Assembly (NCBI GenBank): GCA_030180135.1
Contig: CM058236.1
Location: 10,561,357-10,625,356, forward strand
Direction of reading: 5' to 3'
DNA length: 64,000 bases
DNA from: Orychophragmus violaceus
Lineage: Eukaryota > Streptophyta > Magnoliopsida > Brassicales > Brassicaceae
The position numbers were made by a program, and so were the translations under genes. Below the pieces are notes generated by a model. The model was not told the origin of the DNA. It was given only the letters and a program-made list of their open reading frames with translations, and searched no databases. This document shows positions 11,893 to 21,655 of this stretch, piece by piece. Every line of letters begins with the position of its first letter. The stretch's first letter is position 1.

Positions 11893-13143
11893 ATGGAGTG
11901 CAACAGAGACGAGGCAGCAAGGGCAAAAGAAATTGCAGAGAAGAAGTTCAAGATGAAAGACATTGCTGGGGCCAAGAAATTGGCCTTGAAAGCTCAAAGC
12001 CTGTATCCTGAGATGGAAGGTGTTTCTCAGATGTTGGCTACTTTTGATGTGTACATCGCCGCAGAAAACAAATCAAACCAGGAAGTAAACTGGTACGGGA
12101 TACTAAGCGCAAGTCCGGGCGATGATAATGAAACGTTGAAGAGAAAGTACAGGAAGCTTGCTCTAGTGCTTCACCCCGATAAAAACAGCTCTATAGGAGC
12201 TGAAGGAGCATTCAAGCATGTTTCTGAAGCTTGGAAGTTCTTGTCAGATAAGGAGAAGAGAGCAGCTTATGACCGTAGAAAGAGTTTGCACACAATGTAT
12301 CAGAAGGTTTCAGTCTCATCTTCTAATAGCGGCTTCTGCAATTTTGCCAAGCCTAGTTTTGCTTCAAATGCGAGGCCACCGCCGACCCAGAACAATCCTC
12401 CGCCGACCCAGAAGAACAATCCTCCGCCAACCCAGAAGACCAATCCTCCACCGACCCAGAAGAGCAATCCTCAAAAGCCAGTTGGTAATACACAGAAAAC
12501 AGGGCCGAGTGATCATCATACAACAACACCAAGCTCATTTACTGCATCAGGGTCGTCAGAGCAATCAAAGTCGAATACTTTCTGGACAGTCTGCAGGAGA
12601 TGCATGCTGCAGTACGAGTATCTTAGAATATATGTTAACTGTAACCTTGTGTGTCCCAACTGCCTACAGTCGTTTTCAGGAGTGGAAGTCCCTAAACCGG
12701 GTATGTCAAGCCGTTGGAGTAGTCTCAGCCATCTAAAGCGAAACCTGGATCCAAAGTCAGCTGCAAACCACAACACTAGTTCAGGTTTATCCAACAACTC
12801 CACGTGGGCATTCTCAAAAACCAGCAGTGCAGCTCATGCTGCAAGTGTGGTTCAACAAACTTATGAGAAGGTAAAGAAAGAGCGTGAGGCAAAAGCAACC
12901 GCAAAAAGAGAAAATAAGAATGACAAAAGGAAGAGCACTACTACAGATTCGTCTGCTTCTGGTAGCTCTCTTAAAAAGAGGAAAGTAATAGGAGAAGCTG
13001 ATAACGGTTGCTCTTTTGGAAGTAAAGTCACTTACTATGTAACTGGTCAAACCGGAAGAAACATGGGAAAGTTGCATGGAACCAAAGAGACAGCGGGTAA
13101 ATTATCTCCCAGAATCAAGAAAAAGATTAGCAAGAGGGTGTAA
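11893..13143 (+). CDS. J-domain (DnaJ/HSP40-type) protein with zinc ribbon
   Basis: Single-exon coding region of 416 codons. J-proteins stimulate the ATPase of Hsp70. The N-terminus (MECNRDEAARAKEIAEKKF) matches the helical extension typical of the plant J-domain/DUF3444 family. The J domain spans about residues 65-130 (NWYGILSASPGDDNETLKRK) with the catalytic HPD at LHPDKN, so it should be active. A low-complexity linker at about 160-195 consists of NPPPTQK repeats. A probable zinc ribbon follows at about 235-262 (FWTVCRRCMLQYEY and CPNCLQSF, two CXXC pairs). Lys-rich segments (KKRKV near residue 360) suggest nuclear targeting. No DUF3444 domain follows, so this is the short form. Start chosen because it is the first ATG after the probable acceptor and gives the conserved N-terminus. 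It may correspond to the short Arabidopsis paralogues near AT5G37380, but that is from memory. Confidence 0.92.
   Translation: MECNRDEAARAKEIAEKKFKMKDIAGAKKLALKAQSLYPEMEGVSQMLATFDVYIAAENKSNQEVNWYGILSASPGDDNETLKRKYRKLALVLHPDKNSSIGAEGAFKHVSEAWKFLSDKEKRAAYDRRKSLHTMYQKVSVSSSNSGFCNFAKPSFASNARPPPTQNNPPPTQKNNPPPTQKTNPPPTQKSNPQKPVGNTQKTGPSDHHTTTPSSFTASGSSEQSKSNTFWTVCRRCMLQYEYLRIYVNCNLVCPNCLQSFSGVEVPKPGMSSRWSSLSHLKRNLDPKSAANHNTSSGLSNNSTWAFSKTSSAAHAASVVQQTYEKVKKEREAKATAKRENKNDKRKSTTTDSSASGSSLKKRKVIGEADNGCSFGSKVTYYVTGQTGRNMGKLHGTKETAGKLSPRIKKKISKRV
12376..12468 (+). repeat. 24-bp coding minisatellite in DnaJ linker
   Basis: Four near-perfect units encode (N)PPPTQ(K)N/T/S, with a 24-bp period and the first unit one codon short. 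The repeats keep the reading frame. They lie between the J domain and the zinc ribbon and are likely to vary in number between relatives. Confidence 0.9.
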
Positions 13144-13545
13144 CAAGGGAGTTAGCATTCTGAGGTAGTTTTTTGAGTTATGCAGGCATAATTGTGATCG
13201 ATCAGCTTCAGGGTATGACCCATCTCTCGTAGGATATATATTTTGTAAGTTGGGTCATTTGGTAATCTTTTGGTTCTAACATTGTAGAAAGAGGATGCAA
13301 ACTACCCTCTTAATATTTTAAATCAGACTCGGTTTTTTTTTCATGTGTAGCAAACGATCACTGGGTTTCATGACTCTAGTAAATGTTCTATGTCAGACTA
13401 ACTAAAATATTTGGTGATTCGCTTTCTCTGTTCCTTGGTTCTTTTCTTCTTTTTCGTTTCGGTTACTTAGCAAAGTATCATTGGCTCAGAGAACGTTATA
13501 TATCTGTCACATTTTGCTTCCAAATCCTAAAGTAAATAAAGCTAA
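13144..13545 (+). other. 3'UTR of DnaJ gene
   Basis: Sequence after the TAA is AT-rich, with T-rich elements. A possible poly(A) signal AAATAAAG occurs near 13533. The end of the transcript cannot be fixed from sequence. Confidence 0.4.
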
Positions 13546-13796
13546 TAACACCAAATGCCCAAAATAACATTAGAGGAAGATGCGTTGCATCACGATTCAC
13601 CAAGAGTTAAGGAGAACATAATAATATAACAAATCTTAATATTTATCTCTCTCATTTTTCCTATTTAATGTTTTTGGTCTAGATGTTTATATGTGTTTAT
13701 GCTTAACATTAGACTTTCACTTCTGTTATTGCATTAGAGCAACAAAGGGGACATATTTTAGTTTGTTATTTTATTAAATGCAACAAATGGCAAACA
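13546..13796. other. Unassigned AT-rich intergenic sequence
   Basis: Nothing recognised between the DnaJ 3' region and the LINE remnant. Confidence 0.4.
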
Positions 13797-14672
13797 AGCT
13801 CATTGATCTTAGACCTGTCGTTTACCCCTGGATCAAACATGTGCTGGGTAGTGGTGAATCCTGCTATTTCTGATCATGTAATTGGTCTCCAATGGGTAAC
13901 CTCATGCACTATCTTGAGCAACGTCATGCTCATCGCTTGCCAATTGATTCAGAATCAACCATGATCACTGGATTTTTACCTCCTGCAAGGTCAGAAAAGC
14001 ATGTATCAGTTCTTAGCTACATCCCTTCTCTATCGATCACAAACTGTCTAGATAGCTGTGAATGTATTACAATATATACAAATATAGTTTTCATAATTCT
14101 GTACATATCGCCTTTCCTTATTTAGGTGTAGAGTATATACGATTGTAGTGGTTATATCGTAATAGAATGATGCAATAGTTGATTGGCACAAGGAAGTGTG
14201 GTTCTCAGGAGGAGTTCCTCGTCATAAATTTCTAACCTGGATGGTTGTGTTGAACCGTTGTCCAACAGACATGGGATCGTCTGATGAATTGGGGATTGCA
14301 AATGGACCCTTCATGCTTGCTCTGCAATTCGGCCTCTGAATCGATCCGACATTTGTTCTTCGAATGTTCATTGTGTTGGTCTGTTTGGAAACCGATTGTT
14401 GGTAGGTGCAATTTCAATACTCCAACACAGTAGTGCGATGTTCTACTACAGTTAAAAGGATATGTTGGATCAAGACCTAAGAAGACTCTTCTCCTAATTG
14501 CTTGGAAAGCTACCATCTACATCCTCTGGAAAGAGCGGAACAACAGGCTGCACATGCAAATTTTCTCAGCTACATACTCGATGTCAACAGAGACCAGCTC
14601 TCTAATCAAAAATAGGATATCAAGCATGAGACAAGTTCGGGACGCATGTTGGAGACGACAAATCATCACTTT
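13797..14672 (+). pseudogene. LINE (L1-type) ORF2 C-terminal remnant
   Basis: Fragments in several frames reproduce the end of a plant LINE reverse transcriptase ORF. The first block near 13811-14010 reads PWIKHVLGSGES and NWSPMGNLMHYL, then LPPARSEKHVSVLSY. The second block from about 14180 reads GGVPRHKFLTWMVVLNRCPT. Next comes CLLCNSASESIRHLFFEC, the zinc-binding (zf-RVT) motif. The tail around 14500-14570 reads LLIAWKATIYILWKERNNRL, the usual end of the protein. Stops and frameshifts make it non-functional, and the catalytic RT core is absent, as in 5'-truncated LINE insertions. No clear poly(A) tail is left; a 27-nt G tract follows instead. Confidence 0.8.
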
Positions 14673-14699
14673 GGGGGGGGGGGGGGGGGGGGGGGGGGG
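14673..14699 (+). repeat. G27 homopolymer
   Basis: Twenty-seven consecutive G residues between the LINE remnant and the AT-rich element. The right-hand element appears to end in a run of C next to 15121, so the G run may be an expansion of a terminal GGGGG. Confidence 0.95.
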
Positions 14700-15121
14700 T
14701 GTATTGAACTGGGCATTTAGAATGATTTGAGTTTTAATAAGAATTTAGATGATTTTAATAGTTTAGAGTGATTTTAAAGAAGTTGTTATGATTTTGTATT
14801 AAAATCCCTTACAATCCCGCCTAAAACCATGACATTTGAATCTTTGTATTTTTAACTAAGAAAATCTTTTAAAATCTTCTGAAATCCTCTGCAGACATTA
14901 AAATCCCAATACTTAAAACATTTTCAATAACAGTGAATTTGATATGATTTTAACAAATTGTTGTTTGAATAACAGAGGATTGTAAATGATTTTGAGTGAT
15001 TTTAAATAAATCTCATGTTCAATAACACCGGATTTGGGAAAACATTTTAAAATCATTAGTTGAATAACAGAGAATTTTAAGAAAACATCAAACTCTCTTA
15101 AAATCCATAGTTCGTGCCCCC
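14695..15121. mobile_element. Putative AT-rich MITE-like element
   Basis: Non-coding, AT-rich, with repeated words such as TTGAATAACA, GATTTTAA and AAAATC. The left end (GGGGGTGTATTGAACTGGGC) and the reverse complement of the right end (GGGGGCACGAACTATGGATT) share an imperfect inverted repeat centred on GAACT(A/G)xGG. The Athila-like element at 15122 was inserted at its right edge and duplicated CCCCC. No transposase is present and the target duplication is hidden by the G and C runs. Confidence 0.45.
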
Positions 15122-16259
15122 TGATATATCATGGTTTTATGACTTTTGACCATGGTATATGTCTTTGTTATCGAGTCTTTCTATGTGTTTTGAAGTCTTT
15201 TCAGGTGTTTTACAGGTTTAAGAACATTTGGAGCCTAATTGGACGTTTTGGAAACATTTAGGTCAATTCTGCACTATTTAGAGATCTCACAGAGTTCACT
15301 GGCTGCGTTTTCGCACTGCGTCGATCGACGCAGTGTGCACATGGTCGACGCAGGGTGATTCCAGGGTTCTGCGCACAAAAATCCTGAAATTACAGTTTTT
15401 ACCCAGAAACTTCCCAGATTTGCAAAAAGACCCAAAAACGTGTTTAGACTTATATATTAAGGTTTTAAGCCATTTTTTAGGCTACGCTTTACTTACACAT
15501 TCTTTTATTCAGAGAGAGAGATTTGAAACTCATACTCCTTGTTTCTGTTTTATGATATTTGGTTTTCTATTTATCATGTCTTTTGTTTCATCTGCCATGT
15601 CTGAGTAGTTTACCAGTTAGGTTTAGGGATTCTCACAGGGGATTTCATGGAATTATAGGTTTATCAATCTGTAGGGATTCATATCAGTTAGTTCTTCATC
15701 TAGGATTGTTCTTAATGCTTAATCTGAATTAGCTACCCAGATTTATGATGTTAGGTTGATTTCTGCAACGACAGTTGATTAATTAACTAGAAAGAACCTA
15801 GATGAGTAATTTGACTATTCACAAAGAAATTTGGCTTAGGAGAATTGTGGACGAAAGAACCTGAGATTAATGCTTGTTTAGAACTCTAGGATTGGTAATG
15901 AAAGTTGGCTTGCTAGGTTGTTAGACAGATAATATTCGCAACGAAAGTTGGTTTGTTATAATTCTGTGATTCTAGTTCTAGAACAGTTCTTAATTAGATC
16001 CTGATTGATTGATTAGCCTATGTTCCTGATTTCCTGAGAACTCCCTTGACCTGACGTTTTGCCTGATTGCTTACAAACCACTTGATTTACTTTTCTGTTC
16101 TGATTTACTGCTTTCACTACTGTTTCACTTAGCTTAATTCGACGTTCTACAATCTATCACAAGAATCTTGAGTCTTTGTGGATTCGATAACCTATATACT
16201 ATTGGTTCACGTCTGTGCACTTGCAGTGTAGATCTAGGGATTAAAACATGATCATATCA
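15122..16259 (+). repeat. 5' LTR of Athila-like element
   Basis: 1138 bp, begins TGATATATCATGG and ends ATCATATCA, directly before the tRNA-Asp primer site. Compared with the 3' LTR it lacks about 11 bp in the CGACGCA region near 15345 and has scattered substitutions. Confidence 0.9.
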
Positions 16260-16265
16260 AGTTTT

Positions 16266-16283
16266 TGGATCCGTTGCCGGGGA
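16266..16283 (+). other. Primer binding site, tRNA-Asp type
   Basis: TGGATCCGTTGCCGGGGA matches the complement of the plant tRNA-Asp(GUC) 3' end except at two bases (CG to AT after TGG). This primer type is standard for Athila and Ogre/Tat elements. Confidence 0.85.
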
Positions 16284-16380
16284 CTCTTTTGAGTCTTCGA
16301 TAGATTTGAACTTATGGTTTAGACTAGGTTTTTCATTTTTGTTTTTGGTTACTGATTTTTCTTTTCTTTTTGCGTTTCAG

Positions 16381-16545
16381 GTACGCCTAGAATCGCACTG
16401 CATCGATCAACACGGTCCTGTGTGTCGATCGACATCGTTTTGCAAGGCATCGATCGACGCTCTTTCTGCATCGGTCGACACAAAGCAAAACCCGAACTGA
16501 ATCGATCGTTGCGGTCCTGTGCATCGATCGACACCTGACGACTAC
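16381..16545 (+). repeat. Cluster of TCGATCGA-type palindromes in gag leader
   Basis: Between the primer site and the gag ATG at least six related words occur about every 20-35 bases, such as CATCGATCAACAC, TGTCGATCGACATCG, CATCGATCGACGC and CATCGGTCGACAC. The same words occur elsewhere in this element and in copia LTRs of the window. Confidence 0.9.
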
Positions 16546-16652
16546 CGACAGTTTGTGAATGATCGCGACTTGAGGAGTAATACGGACAAAGAGCTCGTGA
16601 AACTTGAACTTAAGGAGCTTGCTAAGCTAGAGAGAGAGAACAAAAAGCTAAG

Positions 16653-19016
16653 ATGGCGAACGTTAATCAGGTGCCTTTGATTTTGAGACCTGATGCTGAG
16701 GGAGTTCTGAGAGACCGACACAACAACCCGTACAACGATGAGGGACAAAGGATTGATGTTGAGGGACGTGTAATCCTTGATCTTGGACAGCCTCAAGGTC
16801 AGGGGCAGATGATTAATCCTCCTGCTGCTGAGAGAACTCTTGCTGACTACAACCGTCCCGATGAGTTCTATGCTAACCGGTCAGCAATTGTACCTCCTGG
16901 CTTTGAGAGGAATGACTTTGAGATCAAGACTGTCTACTACTCTGTTCTGAGGAAAAATCCTTTCCATGGTCTCCCACATGAGCAACCCATGGATCATACT
17001 GATGATTTTGAAGACTTCATCACTGGAATGAAGTACAATGGGGTAAACTATGACTACATGTACCTCAAAATTTTCCCCTTTTCTCTCGCTGGAGAGGCTG
17101 CAGCCTGGCTGAAACAACTTCCACCTGGGAAGTTTACTACTTGGGATGCTGTGAAGAGGGAGTTTTTGAGGCACTTTTATGATGATGCTCGCTCTGATCA
17201 GTCGAGACAGGATATTCTCACCTTCACCCAAGGTCCTACAGAGCCTCTTAAGTCTGCTTGGATGAGGTTTAAGAAGTACCAATGTGACTGTCCTCATCAT
17301 GGATTCTCTGAAGTGACGCTGCTGGGCATATTCTTCAGAGGAATTGATCTCCATTACCAGTCTGCATTGAATAATGCCAGCAATGGAAATTTTAATACAA
17401 GGACTCCTGAACAGGCTAGGACGCTGATTGATAACTTGGTGAGCAGTAATAGCACCAAGACTGCTGATAGAAGAAGGAAAGAGTCTGGTGGAAAGATCGA
17501 CAATCTGGAGATTACTGATATCAGGAATAAGATGGACACTGTTCACAGTTTGTTGACTGGAAAGAAAGCTGTCCACTTTGCTCAGGAAGTTGAAGTGTTT
17601 GAGGCTGAAGAAGATCACCAGGAAGAGGATGTGAACTACATCAGTGGCTCTGGATTTCAAGGAAACAGTTTTGGAAATCAGCAAGGCGACAAGTTCTTTA
17701 ATGGTGGACAGAAGAGTGCTTTCACAAGCAACCATAACTCTTCTGGATATGGACAGACTGCTGGTTATCAGAAACCTTTTCAGCAAGGTAATTCTTATCA
17801 GAGGACTTATGGATCATCCTCCTATCAGGCACCTCCTGCTGCTAGTGCTCATGAGATCAAGATGGAAGCCATGATGGAGCGGTTGTTGGAGGGTCAGACT
17901 AAGACTGCTGTAGACTTCAACAAGAAGCTGGATGCTGTGTATGAAGATCTGAATGGGAAGTTTGAATCCTTGAGCACACATGTGAAGAAGCTGGATGTTC
18001 AAGTTCAACAGACGCCTGGAGCTGTGCAGAGGCAGAATGGAGCTGGGAAAGCTGAACAGAACAAATTCGTCAATGCTGTGACCATAAGAAATGAGATTGA
18101 TTTGCTAGGAGAAGAAGAGAGCATCATCTCAGATTTTCTGGATGAATATTGTCAGTCTGAGACGAGCATCGATCGACACACTCTTGATGTCAATCGATGC
18201 ATGCTCGATACAAAGAATGAATATGCTCATAATCGTCTTGTGTCGATCGACACAGATCGCAGACGAGACCAGAAACCTGCAACAATCCTTGAACAAGTTT
18301 CAACACTATCCGTACCACATTCTAAGTCTCCTAAGTTGTCCAAACATGTGATATACGAAGCTAAATGCATGAAAGTGATGGAAAAGAAGCTGATTCAGAT
18401 TACAGAGAAGCTTACAGACCCAGGAGTCTTTGTGCTAGACTGTTCTATCTCTACGGACAGATTCAAGCATTCTCTGTGTGACTTAGGATCTGGTGTGAAT
18501 CTCATGCCATACTCTGTGGCTGAGAGATTGAGAATGTTGGAATTCCAGCCTATTAGGATCTCTCTTATCCTAGCTGATCGATCAAAAAGGTATCCGGAAG
18601 GAGTTCTTGAGGATGTTCCTGTCAGAATTGGAAACTACTTGATTCCAACGGACTTTGTAGTGCTGAAGTATAATATTGAGCCAGCTGATCCTTTGCTACT
18701 TGGTAGACCTTTCTTAGCTACTGCTGGAGCAGTGATTGATGTGAAACATGGTCTGATTGATCTCCACCTGAGAGATAAGCCATTGCAGTTCAAGATGGAT
18801 AAGCTGCATAAATCCACCATCGATGGACAGAGTTTCAGTGTTGAGGTGGAACCAGAGGTTCCTATTGAAGAAGAGAAGATGGCAGTTCATTCTGAACTTG
18901 CTCTAACATCTTCAGAGCCTGCAACTGCTCTAAGCAGAAAGCTCCAAATCTCTTCCATCCACCAAAGCACAAGTATGACTCTTCTAAACTCAAACCTCCT
19001 AATCCATCAACTGTGA
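16653..19016 (+). pseudogene. Athila-like gag-protease, 3' end frameshifted
   Basis: 787 codons from ATG 16653. The Gag core (retrotransposon gag family) lies at about residues 130-270: FPFSLAGEAAAWLKQLPPGK, then REFLRHFYDDARS and FFRGIDLHYQSALNNAS. A Gly/Ser/Gln-rich stretch and a predicted helical segment follow (about 340-450). TCGATCGA words are read through as SIDRHT-like peptides at about 505-535. A retropepsin-like domain follows at about 590-715, with the DLG active-site triad in LCDLGSGVNLMPYSVAERL and the flap-side LLGRPFLATAGAVID. A one-base deletion near 18932, relative to the duplicate at 23596, changes the last 28 residues and ends the frame at 19016; the duplicate reads on to the site equivalent to 19171. 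No zinc knuckle is evident. Protein would form particles but cannot copy RNA. Confidence 0.85.
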
Positions 19017-19219
19017 ATGCAGGAAAACGTAGTATCCCACCCTCGCTTCGCTCCCACCCTGATTCTCTTCGCTCTTTTCTTGGGAGATCTCATGATCCGA
19101 AAGGTTATACGCCACCTTGGCTGAAGAGACATTCACAGAGACACTCAAAGTCTCTGTTGAATCCCCCATAAGTTCATTCTCCTCACCACAGTCAAGCTAC
19201 CGACTTTAAACAAGCGCTG

Positions 19220-19237
19220 AGTGGGAGGCAACCCACT
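19220..19237 (+). other. Hairpin after gag-protease stop
   Basis: AGTGGGAGGCAACCCACT is a 6-bp stem with a 6-base loop, about 50 bases after the ancestral stop at 19171. The same sequence lies at 23883-23900. A GGGAGGCAACCC core in this position is familiar from Athila/Ogre-type elements, which suggests a conserved RNA role such as packaging or translation control; this is inference. Confidence 0.75.
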
Positions 19238-19584
19238 AGTAGGTTCGTTTTTCTTTTCATTTTTTGTTTTGATTTGGTGTTTTTGATTTCTCTGTTTTGG
19301 TGTGTTCAAAAGCGTGAGAAACAGGCAGAATCGCTCAGCATCGATCGACACATTCTTGTGTCGGTCGACACTGATGAGATTTACGGTTTGCCGATTCTAT
19401 TGCGGTTCAGACACCGGTTATCTACATAACCGTGAGCGTCCACGATATGCATCGATCGACACCACTAGTGGCATCGATCGACGCAATACGACGACAGGTA
19501 AGTGTTCTGACCCTTTTCGGATTCTCTTATTTTCGATTTTTCTCGCCGATCCTGAGCTTGACACCACTGGGGACAGTGTGTTTC

Positions 19585-20500
19585 AAGTGTGGGGGAGGTA
19601 GCTACTGACGCACGCTTTTGTTTTCTTAGTGTCAGTCCAAATTTGTTTTATTGAGTCAAATTGAGTAGGAAACAAGGACTTTTTGAGGAGATTACCACAT
19701 TTGCACGAACTCAAGTAACCATTGGATGAGTTGCAGATGATCTATGACTATTAGAAAACCCAACACAGACCAGCCTACTGAGGACACCCATATCACTTCA
19801 GGTATTCAGAGAATCCATTACTTGACTTCACCTTTAACTTGACTTAATTTTCTCTCCTATGGGCTTGGTATACTTCGAGTCGGATTCCTCTGTTGGTTCT
19901 GGCACAGCTTGTAAACCTGTCTGATTATGGTTCCCTTCTCTCCTTCCTTGAAAGTAAAAAAAAAAGAGAGATAAACTGAGGATAAGCTAGTAGCTTCGAA
20001 GTAGTCGCGGGAGTGGTAGAGACCCCTATTACCTCCTGTGCATCCATGGAAACATGTCCAAAGTATGCCCCAGTAAGGGAAGAGCACTGATAGAAAAAAT
20101 AAAATGATACCCAGTGGGGAAAAATAAGTGTTAAGGAAGGGAAAAGAGAAGAAAGGAACCAGAAGCAACAGTTGAGTGGTCAGATGCTAACAGAGTAAGA
20201 GTCCATGTGTTCTTTGATCGATACCCCATAGGTGAGACCACACTTAATAGCTTATAGAAGTCAGTATGGTGAATTTTGATGCTCTGAATGTGATTGTGGA
20301 GTTTACTCAGGATAGTTGCTAAGTGTGGGGGAAGTACATGTTGGTCTTGATGTTTGTAGGTTCATTTTCATGTAGCTTACTAAGGGGAATCTGAGTGTGG
20401 TGCTTCTACGATGAAACGAGTTTCTGAAGTTTTCAAACTTCTTCTCCTGATCTTGGTTTTCTGTTTGCTTGAGGGCAAGCAAAAGCTAAGTGTGGGGGAG
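19585..20500 (+). repeat. Three polypurine-like AAGTGTGGGGGA boxes
   Basis: AAGTGTGGGGGAGG at 19585-19598, AAGTGTGGGGGAA at 20321-20333 and AAGTGTGGGGGAG at 20488-20500. The last touches the 3' LTR and is the expected polypurine tract; the others are 900 and 170 bases upstream. The surrounding 1.3 kb is otherwise non-coding. Confidence 0.85.
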
Positions 20501-20501
20501 T

Positions 20502-21650
20502 TGATATATCATGGTTTTTAGGACTTTAGACCATGGTATATGTCTTTGTTATCGAGTCTTTCGATGTGTTTTTGAGTCTTTTCAGGTGTTTTACAGGTTT
20601 AAGGACATTTGGAGCCTAATTGGACGTTTTGGAAGCATTTAGGTCAATTCTGCACTATTTAGAGATCTCACAGAGTTCACTACTGCGTTTTCGCACTGCG
20701 TCGATCGACGCAGTATGCGCATGGTCGACGCAAGAGTCGACGCAGGGTGATTCCAGGGTTCTGCGCACAAAAATCCTGAAATTACAGTTTTTTCCCAGAA
20801 ACTTTCCAGATTTGCAAAAAGACCCAAAAACGTGTTTAGACTTATATATTAGGGTTTTAAGCTATTGTTTAGGCTACGCTTTACTTACACATTATTTTAT
20901 CCAGAGAGAGATTTGGAACTCATATTCCTTGTTTCTGTTTTATGATATTTGGTTTTCTATTCATCATCTCTTTTGTTTCATCTGCCATGTCTGAGTAGTT
21001 TACCAGTTAGGTTTAGGGATTCTCACAGGGGATTTAATGGAATTATAGGTTGATCACTCTGTAGGGATTCATATCTGTTAGTTCTTCATCTAGGATTGTT
21101 CTTAATGCTTAATCTGAATTAGCTACCCAGATTTATGATGTTAGGTTGATTTCTGCAACGACAGTTGATTAATTAACTAGAAAGAACCTAGATGAGCAAT
21201 TTGACTATTCGCAAAGAAATTTGGCTTAGGAGAATTGTGGACGAAAGAACCTGAGATTAATGCTTGTTTAGAACTCTAGGATTCGCAACGAAAGTTGGCT
21301 TGCTAGGTTGTTAGACATAGATATATTCGCAACGAAAGTTGGTCAGTTATAATTCTGTGATTCTAGTTCTAGAACATTTCTTAATTAGATCCCGATTGAT
21401 TGATTAGCCTATGTTCCTGATTTCCTGAGAACTCCCTTGACCTGACGTTTTGCCTGATTGCTTACAAACCACTTGATTTACTTTTCTGTTCTGATTTACC
21501 GCTTTCACTACTGTTTCACCTAGCTTAATTCGACGTTCTACAATCTATCGCAAGAATCTTGAGTCTCTGTGGATTCAATACCCTATATACTACTGGTTCA
21601 CGTCTGTACACTTGCAGTGTTGATCTAGGGATTAAAACCTGATCGTATCA
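20502..21650 (+). repeat. 3' LTR of Athila-like element
   Basis: 1149 bp, followed by the CCCCC target duplication. It includes palindromic GCGTCGATCGACGC near 20697-20712. It is closer in sequence to the duplicated LTR at 25163-26312 than to the 5' LTR, as expected if the tandem duplication came later. Confidence 0.9.
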
Positions 21651-21655
21651 CCCCC

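Larger units (their letters stand above)
15122..21650 (+). mobile_element. Athila-like Ty3/gypsy element with gag-protease only
   Basis: A structurally complete element of about 6.5 kb. LTRs lie at 15122-16259 and 20502-21650 (TGATATATCATGG to CGTATCA). A 5-bp target duplication CCCCC lies at 15117-15121 and 21651-21655. A tRNA-Asp primer site lies at 16266-16283 and a polypurine tract at 20488-20500. The internal part encodes only gag and an aspartic-protease domain; there is no reverse transcriptase, RNase H or integrase. It must have used enzymes from a relative. Its right half was later duplicated in tandem (23070-27726). TCGATCGA-type palindromes occur in its LTRs, leader, gag and 3' region. 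Confidence 0.92.

Noticed and set aside
16881..17786. 301-codon minus-strand frame opposite gag
   Set aside because: Lies entirely antisense to a well-supported gag domain and has no recognisable features.
16381..19490. TCGATCGA clusters as a CRISPR array or satellite
   Set aside because: Spacing and sequence vary, they are scattered across several elements, and this is a plant nuclear sequence. They are dispersed motifs, not an array of identical repeats.
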